A stretch of 64,000 nt of DNA. Source: Candidatus Melainabacteria bacterium SSGW_16 (GTDB lineage Bacteria > Cyanobacteriota > Vampirovibrionia > 2-02-FULL-35-15). The stretch covers positions 62,001 through 126,000 of the forward strand of contig DUDS01000032.1 of assembly GCA_004769085.1 (NCBI GenBank). Reading direction: 5' to 3'. The position numbers and the translations under genes were made by a program. Below, piece after piece: positions 1 to 8,328 of this stretch. Positions within the stretch are counted from its first letter, which is position 1. Each line of letters starts with the position of its first letter. The notes below the pieces were generated by a model, which ran no database searches, was not told where the DNA came from, and saw nothing but the letters and a program-made list of their open reading frames with translations.

Positions 1-1
1 T

Positions 2-370
2 GTTTCGAGAATAAACCAGGCAAAAAATCAAACCAAAGCTTTAATGACAAATCTGGATATCATAAACCAGAAAATAGAACAGGAAGTAAGGATAGGATAT
101 CTTAAAGTTCAGACTGCAGAAAAACTTTTAGAGGTTTCCAAGAAAAGAGTTGCCGCGAGTTCTGAAGCATTAGAGCTTGCAAAAGCCAGATTAGAGAACG
201 GGGTAGGAATAAATACTGAGCTGTTGAATGCTCAGAAAGAATATAAAGAATCTCTGGCTCAGGAAGTAAGCGCAACTGTAGGGTATAACAATGCACAGGC
301 AGAATTATTACATTGTCTTGGTATTATTAGTATTGAAAGCTTAACAGGCAAGTCAAACAGTGACGGGTAG
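2..370 (+). CDS. TolC-family outer membrane efflux protein, C-terminal part
   Basis: This is the C-terminal end of an outer membrane factor of the TolC family, the trimeric channel that carries substrates from an inner-membrane pump through the outer membrane. The frame is open from the first bases of the window, upstream of the first ATG at 44, so the gene starts outside. The visible part is a long amphipathic helix pair with the family pattern: a heptad-like run with ERK/AAS-type spacing, then ALELAKARLENGVG, then LLNAQKEY and a final alanine-rich helix ending near a LG motif. It sits 17 nt before a small exported Cys-rich protein and is probably co-transcribed with it. The family is clear; the transported substrate cannot be told. 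Confidence 0.8.
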   Translation, partial: VSRINQAKNQTKALMTNLDIINQKIEQEVRIGYLKVQTAEKLLEVSKKRVAASSEALELAKARLENGVGINTELLNAQKEYKESLAQEVSATVGYNNAQAELLHCLGIISIESLTGKSNSDG

Positions 371-387
371 TCACTAAAGGAGAAATT

Positions 388-786
388 ATGAAAATAGCAT
401 GGTTACAAGTTTTTCTGGCATTAATTTTAGGCTTTGCAGCAGGCCTTGTGTTTGAAAAAGGTCTGATTCCTGGTTGTCATTGTTTCAAAAAACACTGTTG
501 TCAGTCCAAGGAAAATGTTTTCAAGAAAAATAAGCTTGAAAAGTTTTCAAAAGAACTTAGTTTAACTGAGGATCAAAGGACAAAAGTTGCAGCAATCTTT
601 GAAGCCAAACACAGTGACATGAAAAAACTTCGTGAAGAAATAAGTCCACAGTTTGAGGCTATAAAGAAATCTGCTCATGAAAAAATAAACAAACTCTTAA
701 CCCCGGAACAGCAGGCAAAGTTTGAAAAATTTGAAGCTAAAATAGGACAGTTTCATGGCAAGTGCAGAAAATGTTTTGATGATTAA
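388..786 (+). CDS. Exported LTxxQ (Spy/CpxP/CnrX-like) Cys-rich protein
   Basis: A 132-residue protein with an N-terminal hydrophobic segment (about residues 4-22) acting as signal or anchor. It has two LTxxQ motifs (LTEDQ 59-63 and LTPEQ 104-108) in a helical domain, the hallmark of Spy/CpxP periplasmic chaperones and metal-sensing CnrX/ZraP relatives. Unusual for that family are clustered cysteines: C30, C32, C37 and C38 next to the membrane segment and C126/C129 at the end, with histidines between them, which suggests metal binding. A strong AAAGGAG site lies just before the ATG, 17 nt after the TolC-like gene. The inferred role is periplasmic metal binding or sensing beside an efflux system; the metal is unknown. 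Confidence 0.65.
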   Translation: MKIAWLQVFLALILGFAAGLVFEKGLIPGCHCFKKHCCQSKENVFKKNKLEKFSKELSLTEDQRTKVAAIFEAKHSDMKKLREEISPQFEAIKKSAHEKINKLLTPEQQAKFEKFEAKIGQFHGKCRKCFDD

Positions 787-834
787 TCTTCTGCTATTGA
801 CATTCCAGTACAAATTTTGACACTATAGGGATAT

Positions 835-999
835 ATGAGAGTATCGCTACTTGGACCTGTTCAGCCAAAATCGCTTGACTGGGTTAATCATATTAGTAAA
901 GCAGTAGCCATCTTTTAACCAAAATTAGTTCAAGAAATCAAACCTGATAACCATTTTTATAATGATTCTGGATTTGTTAAAATAAGGAGAGTCATTTAA
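835..999 (+). pseudogene. Probable gene remnant with in-frame stop
   Basis: An ATG at 835 opens a frame reading MRVSLLGPVQPKSLDWV and ending in TAA at 916-918. The same frame then continues without a break, reading PKLVQEIKPDNHFYNDSGF, to a second stop at 997-999. Both halves look like real protein rather than random translation, so this may be a decayed small gene or the scar of a larger one. No family was recognised. It fills most of the gap before the dioxygenase/FAD fusion gene. Confidence 0.3.
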
Positions 1000-1018
1000 G
1001 CAGAAGGTTTTTAACTAC

Positions 1019-2923
1019 ATGAGCATTATAAACATTGATACATTAAAGAGTTTTTTAGAAAGTCAGTATGCAAGACAGCTTATATTTAAAACAGATAATG
1101 TTGAATTAATTTTAATGTGCTGGCTACCAGGACAGGGAACTCCTGTTCATAATCATGGTAAATCAGATGCAATTACACTTGTTTTAGAAGGAGAGATGGC
1201 ATATACCACTTATTACCCTGAAGACAGAAAAGTTTCAGGTACACTTTGCCCAGGAGATATTGAACATATACCAATAGGCATAGAACATGAGGTGAAAAAT
1301 AATTCAAATAAAAAACTTGTTACCTTGCATGTTTATTCCCCACCGCTTGAAGTGGATTTATTACCTCAAACATTAGGATATTCAAACGAAGTAACTCTGA
1401 AGAAAGTACAGGTCTGTGAAAAAGTAGTTAGTTATCTTGTAGCTGATAAACCTATGGTTACTAGTACAGTAAGCAAAAATAAAACACCGATAGCATACCC
1501 GGTTTCAGGGAATGGAACTTCTAAGAAACCTACCATGGTAATAATCGGTGGGGGTTTTAGCGGATCTTTAGTTGCTACTCATTTGATGAAAAAATCAGTC
1601 AGTGAACATTTACAGATAATTTTAATAGAAAGAGCACCAAGGTTTGCAAGAGGATTTGCATATTCTACTAATAGTCCTCTTCATCTGTTAAATGTCCCTG
1701 CAGGAAAAATGAGTGCATTCCCAAATGACCCTGAACACTTTCTGAGATGGGTTCAAAACCGTGATTTAAACATACATTCAAACTCTTTTGTATCAAGAAT
1801 GCTTTATGGAGAATACCTGGAGTCAGTACTTTATGAAGCAGAAACAAATAAGTCTCCATCAACAAGTTTTAAGAGGTTAAATGATGAAGCTGTATCCATA
1901 GAAATGGACAGCAATAAAAAAGCAAAAATAACACTGGAGAGTGGGATACAAATACCTGCCGATAAAATTGTTCTTTCAGTAGGGAACTATCTCCCAAGGA
2001 ATCCAAATGTAAAGCAAATGTCTTTCTATAAAAGTAATAGATACATTAGAGACCCATGGTCTAGTAATGCACTGTCAATGATTTCCCCGGATGATTCAAT
2101 TCTTCTTATAGGTACAGGACTTACCATGATAGATAAAGCAATAGAGCTTAAATGCAGAGGACACAGAGGTATTATTCATGCTGTTTCAAGGCATGGTTTA
2201 ATTCCCCAGCCACACAAACTAGATATTAAGCCCATTGATATTAAGTTTGATTTTAATGAGTCGCTAACTATTAGAAAGTTAACCAGGATTATAAGAGAAA
2301 AAATAAAATACGCCATTGAAGCTGGCAGCGACTGGCGCTTAGTATTTGATTCATTACGACCACATATACAAAACCTGTGGGGTAAGTTATCTGTAGATGA
2401 AAAGAAAAAATTCTTCAGGCACCTTAGACCTTATTGGGATATTCATAGACACCGCATGCCACTAGAAGTAGCCAAAGTTATTACTTCGCTTACTGAATCA
2501 AAGCAACTTATAATTCACAAAGGAAGAATAAAAGACTATAAAGAATATGAAGAAAATGTAGATGTTTTAATTAACAAATCAGCCAATAAAACTGAAACTA
2601 TAAAAGTTGCCCGGGTTGTAAACTGCACTGGTTCTGAGCTTGATTTTTGTCAGATTCAGGATCCTCTTATTGTTAATTTGCTTGAACTGGGTTTAATTGC
2701 TCCTGATAAACTTTCTTTAGGTTTGGAGGCAGATATTAGCGGTGCATTAAAAGATATAAATGGAAATATTTCTGAAGTGCTTTATACTCTTGGTCCACCA
2801 CTTAAAGGGCAACTGTGGGAAACAACTGCTGTTCCTGAAATAAGAGAACAAGCATCTCTTTTAGCAAATGAACTTTTAAAATCTTTATCTACCACTGTAA
2901 AAGATAACTTAGTTCAGGTTTAA
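1019..2923 (+). CDS. Cysteine dioxygenase-like cupin fused to FAD/NAD(P)-binding domain
   Basis: A 634-residue two-domain protein. Residues about 1-115 form a cupin like bacterial cysteine dioxygenase: WLPGQGTPVHNHG carries H44 and H46, LVLEGEM follows, and H90 fits the third iron ligand. After a linker of about 50 residues, a Rossmann motif IIGGGFSGS (about 175-183) starts an FAD/NAD(P)-binding domain of the HpyO-like NAD_binding_9 type, with the characteristic ARGFAYSTNSPLHLLNVPAG and a second GTGLTMID motif. Cysteine dioxygenase makes cysteine sulfinate from cysteine and O2. The fusion suggests a coupled oxidation in sulfur amino acid metabolism, but the second reaction is not known. There is no well-placed ribosome site; GAAGG lies about 13 nt upstream of the ATG. 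It looks monocistronic. Confidence 0.75.
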   Translation: MSIINIDTLKSFLESQYARQLIFKTDNVELILMCWLPGQGTPVHNHGKSDAITLVLEGEMAYTTYYPEDRKVSGTLCPGDIEHIPIGIEHEVKNNSNKKLVTLHVYSPPLEVDLLPQTLGYSNEVTLKKVQVCEKVVSYLVADKPMVTSTVSKNKTPIAYPVSGNGTSKKPTMVIIGGGFSGSLVATHLMKKSVSEHLQIILIERAPRFARGFAYSTNSPLHLLNVPAGKMSAFPNDPEHFLRWVQNRDLNIHSNSFVSRMLYGEYLESVLYEAETNKSPSTSFKRLNDEAVSIEMDSNKKAKITLESGIQIPADKIVLSVGNYLPRNPNVKQMSFYKSNRYIRDPWSSNALSMISPDDSILLIGTGLTMIDKAIELKCRGHRGIIHAVSRHGLIPQPHKLDIKPIDIKFDFNESLTIRKLTRIIREKIKYAIEAGSDWRLVFDSLRPHIQNLWGKLSVDEKKKFFRHLRPYWDIHRHRMPLEVAKVITSLTESKQLIIHKGRIKDYKEYEENVDVLINKSANKTETIKVARVVNCTGSELDFCQIQDPLIVNLLELGLIAPDKLSLGLEADISGALKDINGNISEVLYTLGPPLKGQLWETTAVPEIREQASLLANELLKSLSTTVKDNLVQV

Positions 2924-2995
2924 AAAGCTAAAAGTAAGCTTTATCTTGCTAACAATTAGATACAAAACATAAATATTTCAGTCATTATAATCTGT

Positions 2996-3697
2996 ATGAA
3001 AAGAATTTTTATAATTTTTATTTTCATTGGAGCATATTTTTTTACTAGTCAATTTGCTTATGCAGACCCATATTTAGAAGATGACTTTGGTATCTGGTCT
3101 CCGGTTTATATTAGATTACCTATAAATAAAAAATTTAGAACTGAACTAGAAGTAAATCCCCGTATTGAAGAAAATTTAACCCGTATACATCAGCTAATAA
3201 CCCGCCCTTCTTTAGGGTATCAGCTTACAGACAATTTATCTATTTGGTCAGCATATGCATGGACCTTGCATTATGTACCAAGGTTCGTAAGAGAACAAAG
3301 AATTTGGCAACAAATTCTTTATGAAAAATCATTTCAAAAGATTGACTTTATATCAAGACTTAGATTTGAAGAACGTTTTATACAAAACGTTGACGATGTT
3401 TCACTTCGTACAAGATATTTACTAAAAGGGATCTATCCTGTAGGAAGAACCAAAACGTGGGGAATAGTTCTTTCAAACGAACTTTTTGTAAACCTCTTCT
3501 CACATTTTGATGGACCTCAAGGTGGAATAGATCAAAACAGGTTTTTTATTGGTTTGAGCAGAAAAATAAGTAACAATGTCAGAATGGAAAGTGGCTATCA
3601 GCTTCAATATATAAATGATCCTGCACCCACTATAGATAAACTTAATCACTTAATTATGTTTAATTTTTATGTTGCTCTGCCGCGGTTGCTTGAATAA
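2996..3697 (+). CDS. DUF2490 outer membrane beta-barrel protein
   Basis: A 233-residue protein with a signal peptide (cleavage likely after AYA, residue 23). The mature part is a ladder of alternating hydrophobic and polar residues typical of beta strands, with the DUF2490 signature: FGIWSPVYIRLPI, then LEVNPRIEENLTRIHQL, GYQLTDNLSIWSAYAWT, EQRIWQQILYE, RLRFEERF and GIDQNRFFIGL. Members are predicted small outer-membrane barrels of unknown function. This is one of three full DUF2490 genes and one fragment in the window. It faces a paralog at 3848-4552 tail to tail, with 150 nt of sequence between them holding no clear gene. Confidence 0.8.
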   Translation: MKRIFIIFIFIGAYFFTSQFAYADPYLEDDFGIWSPVYIRLPINKKFRTELEVNPRIEENLTRIHQLITRPSLGYQLTDNLSIWSAYAWTLHYVPRFVREQRIWQQILYEKSFQKIDFISRLRFEERFIQNVDDVSLRTRYLLKGIYPVGRTKTWGIVLSNELFVNLFSHFDGPQGGIDQNRFFIGLSRKISNNVRMESGYQLQYINDPAPTIDKLNHLIMFNFYVALPRLLE

Positions 3698-3847
3698 ATA
3701 GATTACCTTTTTAAGATTAAAAACTCCTTGTTATTTCCCAATAAAAAATAATTTGCTCTTTTACCTGCAAAGTTTGAACTAATAACACCCTTACCGATTG
3801 CATGCCCGAAGTAAAAGATAAAATAAAAACTTTTTTTGAAAAAGACA

Positions 3848-4552
3848 TTAATTTTTAACAATGGGAGGCAGAAAAAAGTTGAGATAAAAAAATACAAAAT
3901 GATTTAGTGTTTCAACTTTAGGTCCAGGAAAATGGCGATGTTGCAATTGGTATCCTAAATCTGCACTGATATTTTCATTAAACTTACGATTTATTCCGGC
4001 ATAAATACGATTTTGATCAATACCAGGCTCCGGTCCATCATTAGGAGAATTGAAGTTTATAAATAATTCATCAAATAAAACCAATGACCATTTTTTATTT
4101 TTATCCAATGGATAGATTCCTTTAAGCCTGTATCTTCCTCGAAGTGCAACACCATCAACACCCTGTAAAAATCTTTCTTCAAATCTAAATCTATGTTCAA
4201 AGCACAATTTATCTACATTATGAGAAATTATTGCTTCTTGATAAGGTCTTTGCTCTCTTGTAAAGTTTGGTATATAAAGTGTACTCCAAGCATGACCTTG
4301 GTAGAAAGAAAAATGTTCATTAAACTTATATCCCAATAAACCATGCAAAATAAACTGGTTAAAGTCAGTAGCATTATCAAGCCATCTGGGACTAATTTGA
4401 AATCTTGTTTGTACTTTTTCTGTTATTGGAGCATAAACATTAATTGCAGTCCACAAACCAAAATCATTTGAAAATGTATCTTTTGCACAAGCAGAGTTTA
4501 GACTCCACAAGGGCAAAATTAAAATAACAATCAGTAAAAGAGGATTTTTCAC
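3848..4552 (-). CDS. DUF2490 outer membrane beta-barrel protein
   Basis: A 234-residue paralog of the gene at 2996-3697, transcribed towards it. The signal peptide ends near ACA (residue 23). The same signature strands follow in order: FGLWTAINVYAPI, then RFQISPRWLDNATDFNQF, GYKFNEHFSFYQGHAWS, EQRPYQEAIIS, RFRFEERFLQGVDG, the YPLDKNKKWSLVLFDE strand and GIDQNRIYAGIN. It is more diverged than the other copies; for example it has EQRPYQ where they have RIWQQ. Function is unknown. It diverges from the substrate-binding lipoprotein gene at 4692; the 139-nt gap between them is AT-rich and presumably holds both promoters. Confidence 0.78.
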   Translation of the reverse strand: MKNPLLLIVILILPLWSLNSACAKDTFSNDFGLWTAINVYAPITEKVQTRFQISPRWLDNATDFNQFILHGLLGYKFNEHFSFYQGHAWSTLYIPNFTREQRPYQEAIISHNVDKLCFEHRFRFEERFLQGVDGVALRGRYRLKGIYPLDKNKKWSLVLFDELFINFNSPNDGPEPGIDQNRIYAGINRKFNENISADLGYQLQHRHFPGPKVETLNHFVFFYLNFFLPPIVKN

Positions 4553-4691
4553 TTTTCTTAGAGACTATTACTTAAACAAAAAAGTTCTCCTCAAAAGACT
4601 TATGCTCACTAAAGCAAAATACATAGTCATTATAATATCTATTATTACTATTAAGGTACATTTTTAATTCTTTCAAGTCTATAATCTAACT

Positions 4692-5672
4692 ATGGGCAGT
4701 TCATTAAAAAAAACGCTTCTCATTTTTATAAGCATTATATTTATTCCTTTTAGTTGTTCATGTGGGAATAAAAATTTGGATAAAAAAACTCTAAGACTTG
4801 GATATATGCCGAACGTGACTCATGCAACAGCACTTATAGGGATTGAAAGAAAGATTTTTCAAAATAAGCTAGAAAATGTTCTGCTGAAACCAATACATTT
4901 TGTTGTTGGGAATAATATTATTGATGCATTTATAACTAATCAAATTGATGTTGCATATATTGGACCGGGACCATTTATCGGGGCAATATCAAAAGGCATA
5001 CCTCTTAAACTTCTTGATTTTGCCTGTAATGGGGGAACACTTATTGTAGGGGAAAGCATAGGTAAAGATTCAAAGATTGCAGTGCCTCAGTTTGGAAATA
5101 CTCAGGATTTACTTCTTAGAATGTACCTTGAAGAAAAGAAACTTTTAAATGATGTAAAAATTGTTGCTATTCCTCCGCAAGACGTTGCTACCACATTTTA
5201 TACAATGTCAATTAATTCTGCTTGCCTTCCAGAGCCTTGGGGTACAGTCATACTGGATAAAGCTAATAGTAGTGATTTGAAAATTAATATTTTAGTTGAT
5301 GAAAAATCAATTTTAGATAATGGCAACTACCCTACAACTATTTTAATAGTAAATAGTGAGTATGCAAAAAACAACAAAGACGCGATAGAAAATTTTTTAT
5401 CAGCACATAAAGAAGCAAATAATTTTATATTAAAAAATCCTGATAAAGCTATAGACAGTATTGCAAAATCTATTTCGAATATAGCTAAAAAAGAAATAAG
5501 CATTGCTATTGTAGAAAAATCTTTTAAAAGATGCAATTATAATGTTCATATTGATTTAAATGCATTAAAAAAAATATTAGCATATGGAATAAAAGCAGGA
5601 TATTATAAAAAAGAGCTTTTTAATGAGTTAGCTAATAGCTGTTATGGAAATTGCACTGATCAAAAAAATTAA
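4692..5672 (+). CDS. ABC-type substrate-binding lipoprotein (SsuA/NMT1-like), orphan
   Basis: A 326-residue periplasmic binding protein. A hydrophobic leader ends in FSCSCG (C22 or C24), fitting a lipoprotein signal. The mature sequence begins LRLGYMPNVTHATALIG, the first strand and loop of the sulfonate/nitrate/taurine/thiamine-precursor binding family, followed by DAFITNQIDVAYIGPGPFI and LPEPWGTVI, which are also family landmarks. The family delivers small anionic or pyrimidine ligands to ABC permeases. No permease or ATPase gene lies nearby, so it either works with a distant transporter or acts as a sensor. It converges on kdpC with only 6 nt between them. The ligand cannot be read from the sequence. 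Confidence 0.75.
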   Translation: MGSSLKKTLLIFISIIFIPFSCSCGNKNLDKKTLRLGYMPNVTHATALIGIERKIFQNKLENVLLKPIHFVVGNNIIDAFITNQIDVAYIGPGPFIGAISKGIPLKLLDFACNGGTLIVGESIGKDSKIAVPQFGNTQDLLLRMYLEEKKLLNDVKIVAIPPQDVATTFYTMSINSACLPEPWGTVILDKANSSDLKINILVDEKSILDNGNYPTTILIVNSEYAKNNKDAIENFLSAHKEANNFILKNPDKAIDSIAKSISNIAKKEISIAIVEKSFKRCNYNVHIDLNALKKILAYGIKAGYYKKELFNELANSCYGNCTDQKN

Positions 5673-5678
5673 CACTGC

Positions 5679-6251
5679 CTAGCGCAAAGCTAAACTATCT
5701 AAATCAATATTTAATTCAAGCACATTAACTCTTTGGCTACCCAATATTCCAAACTGTTCTGATTCAATATACTTATAGAGCAATTTCTGTATCTTCTCTT
5801 CAGGAACACCTCTTACCTTTGAAATCCTTGGGATCTGAAGTTTTGCAGCTTCAGGTGAAATATGGGGATCCAATCCGCTTGCTGAATTGAAAACTAGGTC
5901 AGCAGGTATTTTTGAGTCAGATGAAAGTTTATTTTCATTTCTTATTAATAAAATATTTTTTTTAGTTTCTTCAATCAGTTTTTTACTGGTTGGTCCCAGG
6001 TTAGTTGCACCAGATTTATTACCAGCATAAACTACGTTTGAAGGTCTACCATGAAAATATGCCGGGTTTCTAAACTGCTGACCAACTAATTTTGAACCAA
6101 TTATTTTATTATTTAATTTAATTAAACTTCCATTTGCTTTATTATTCCAGATCAGTTGAGCAATTCCTGTAATAAGCAAAGGATAGAGAAGTCCCGATAA
6201 AACCGTAAAGAACAAAAACACTACAAGCCCGCTTTTAATTTCTTTTTCCAT
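5679..6251 (-). CDS. kdpC: Potassium-transporting ATPase KdpC subunit
   Basis: A 190-residue KdpC with one N-terminal membrane helix (about residues 8-30). The conserved periplasmic segments are present: GSKLVGQQF, YFHGRPSNV, the NLGPTSKKL loop and ASGLDPHISPEAA. KdpC stabilises the KdpFABC high-affinity K+ uptake complex in the inner membrane. It is the last gene of kdpABC, 31 nt after kdpB. Length and motifs are normal. No kdpD/kdpE sensor pair follows; the next gene is the unrelated binding protein on the other strand. Confidence 0.95.
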   Translation of the reverse strand: MEKEIKSGLVVFLFFTVLSGLLYPLLITGIAQLIWNNKANGSLIKLNNKIIGSKLVGQQFRNPAYFHGRPSNVVYAGNKSGATNLGPTSKKLIEETKKNILLIRNENKLSSDSKIPADLVFNSASGLDPHISPEAAKLQIPRISKVRGVPEEKIQKLLYKYIESEQFGILGSQRVNVLELNIDLDSLALR

Positions 6252-6282
6252 AAGTTCTTATTTCAGAGAATACTCCTTTCAG

Positions 6283-8319
6283 CTACACCAAATGCAATGC
6301 TACAAGCAGCATGTCAACTAACTTTATTCCTATAAACGGTAAAATAAGTCCACCAAAACCATACACAAACATATTTGTTTTCAACAGTTTTTCTGCAGGA
6401 ACCGCTTTGTATTTTACTCCCTGTAGAGACAGCGGTATAAGCATAGGAATTACAATTGCATTAAAAATTACAGCTGCCAAAACAGCGCTATGAGGTGTTG
6501 TAAGGTGCATAATATTAAGAACATTTAGGATTGGATATTTTACAGAAAACATAGCAGGGATAATTGCAAAATATTTTGATACATCATTTGCAACACTAAA
6601 TGTAGTTAATGAACCACGGGTAATAAGTATTTGTTTCCCAATTTCAACAATGCTTATTAGTTTTGTAGGATTTGAATCCAGATCAACCATGTTTGAAGCT
6701 TCTCTTGCAGCCTGCGTGCCGGCATTCATTGCAACTCCGACATCTGCCTGAGCAAGCGCAGGTGCATCATTTGTACCATCTCCAATCATTGCAACAAGAT
6801 GTCCTTTTTCCTGGTATTCTCTTATGATTTTTAGTTTTATTTCAGGTTTTGCTTCGGCTACAAAATCATCAACACCAGATTCCTTTGCTATTGAAGCAGC
6901 TGTTAAAGGATTATCACCTGTAATCATTATCGATTTAATACCTAAATGTCTAAGCTGGTTTAATCTGTCACTGATCCCATGTTTAACAACATCTTTTAAA
7001 TAAATAACTCCTATTGCTTTCCCACCTCGCGCAACAACTAAAGGCGTACCTCCTTCTCTGGAAATAAATTCAACAGCATCTTTAATTTTTTTAGATATAG
7101 TTCCCTGTCTTTTATTAACAAACTTTTCTACTGCATCATGTGCGCCTTTTCTTATTTCGCCATCTATATAATCCAAACCACTCATTTTAGTCTGGACACT
7201 AAATGGTATAAAAACAGAACCTTCTGGTATTTGAATCTCACTTCCTCTAACACCTAAATTATTTTTTGCAAGTGTAACAATGCTTCTCCCTTCTGCTGTT
7301 TCATCACTAATAGAAGATAAAAGTGCTGTTTCAGCCAGAAGGTGCGGGTCTACACCATCATCCGAGATAAGCTCTGTAGCAAACCTGTTTCCAAGTGTAA
7401 TAGTTCCGGTTTTATCCAACAGAACCACATCTACATCTCCTGCTGCTTCAATTGCCCTGCCGCTAACTGCAACAACATTGTTTTTTACAAGACGCTCCAT
7501 ACCAGCTATACCAATGGCAGGCAATAAAGCACCAATTGTTGTAGGCATTAAGCAAACCAACAAAGAAATTAAAACCGTTACAGAGATTGCAATATTTAAG
7601 TATTTAGAAAATGCTATCAAAGTAACGATAACCACAACAAAAACAATAGTTAAACCAATTAACAATATCTCAAGAGCTATTTCGCTTGGAGTTTTTTGTC
7701 TGTGTGCACTTTCAACCATTGCTATCATATGGTCTAAAAAAGTATCACCAGGATTAGCTGTTATTTTAATTTTTACATTTCCTGATACTATCTTCGTACC
7801 TATAGTTACTGCATCCCTGTCACCGCCCGATTCCCTGAATACTGCAGCAGATTCTCCAGTAACTGCTGATTCATCAATAAGCGCCTGCCCTTCAACTATC
7901 TGTCCATCACCTGGAATAATTTCATTTTCATGCACCAGTACAATATCTCCTTTTCTTAATAAAAGTGCTGAAATGTTTTCCACATCACCGTTGGCTAATA
8001 ATTTCCTGGCTATAGTTTCACTCCTGGTTTGCTGCAACGATCTTGCCTGAGCTTTACTGCGTCCTTCAGCCAAAGACTCTGCAAAGTTTGAAAACAATAC
8101 AGTAAACCAGAGCCACAGAGTAATCTGAGCATTAAAAGCAAAATATTCTCCATGAATTATATTTTTTATTGTTATTAAGGTAGTAATTATTGCTCCAATT
8201 TCAACAACAAAAATTACTGTATTTCTCCACAGGATAAATGGGTTTAATTTAACAAAGGATTCTATTACTGCTTCTATAAATAGTTTAGAATCCCAGAATT
8301 TGTTTTTATCTGTTGTCAT
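6283..8319 (-). CDS. kdpB: Potassium-transporting ATPase KdpB subunit
   Basis: The 678-residue P-type ATPase subunit of the Kdp K+ uptake complex. The phosphorylation motif DKTGTIT starts at residue 302, the actuator loop TGES is at 154-157 (the Ser that is a known inhibitory phosphorylation site in E. coli KdpB is present), the hinge motif GDGTNDAPALAQAD is intact, and CLMPTTIG in the membrane part matches KdpB. It couples ATP hydrolysis to K+ movement through KdpA. The start follows the kdpA stop by 9 nt with an AGAGGAT site in the gap, so the two are translationally close. The long reading frames on the opposite strand here are only shadows of this gene. Confidence 0.97.
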   Translation of the reverse strand: MTTDKNKFWDSKLFIEAVIESFVKLNPFILWRNTVIFVVEIGAIITTLITIKNIIHGEYFAFNAQITLWLWFTVLFSNFAESLAEGRSKAQARSLQQTRSETIARKLLANGDVENISALLLRKGDIVLVHENEIIPGDGQIVEGQALIDESAVTGESAAVFRESGGDRDAVTIGTKIVSGNVKIKITANPGDTFLDHMIAMVESAHRQKTPSEIALEILLIGLTIVFVVVIVTLIAFSKYLNIAISVTVLISLLVCLMPTTIGALLPAIGIAGMERLVKNNVVAVSGRAIEAAGDVDVVLLDKTGTITLGNRFATELISDDGVDPHLLAETALLSSISDETAEGRSIVTLAKNNLGVRGSEIQIPEGSVFIPFSVQTKMSGLDYIDGEIRKGAHDAVEKFVNKRQGTISKKIKDAVEFISREGGTPLVVARGGKAIGVIYLKDVVKHGISDRLNQLRHLGIKSIMITGDNPLTAASIAKESGVDDFVAEAKPEIKLKIIREYQEKGHLVAMIGDGTNDAPALAQADVGVAMNAGTQAAREASNMVDLDSNPTKLISIVEIGKQILITRGSLTTFSVANDVSKYFAIIPAMFSVKYPILNVLNIMHLTTPHSAVLAAVIFNAIVIPMLIPLSLQGVKYKAVPAEKLLKTNMFVYGFGGLILPFIGIKLVDMLLVALHLV

Positions 8320-8328
8320 TCATATCCT

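Noticed and set aside
3703..3897. A 64-codon minus-strand frame between the two DUF2490 genes
   Set aside because: It is phenylalanine-rich AT translation, overlaps the DUF2490 end, and has no ribosome site.
7280..8050. A 256-codon open frame on the plus strand inside kdpB
   Set aside because: It runs antisense to the conserved core of kdpB, its translation shows no protein-like pattern, and kdpB is certain.
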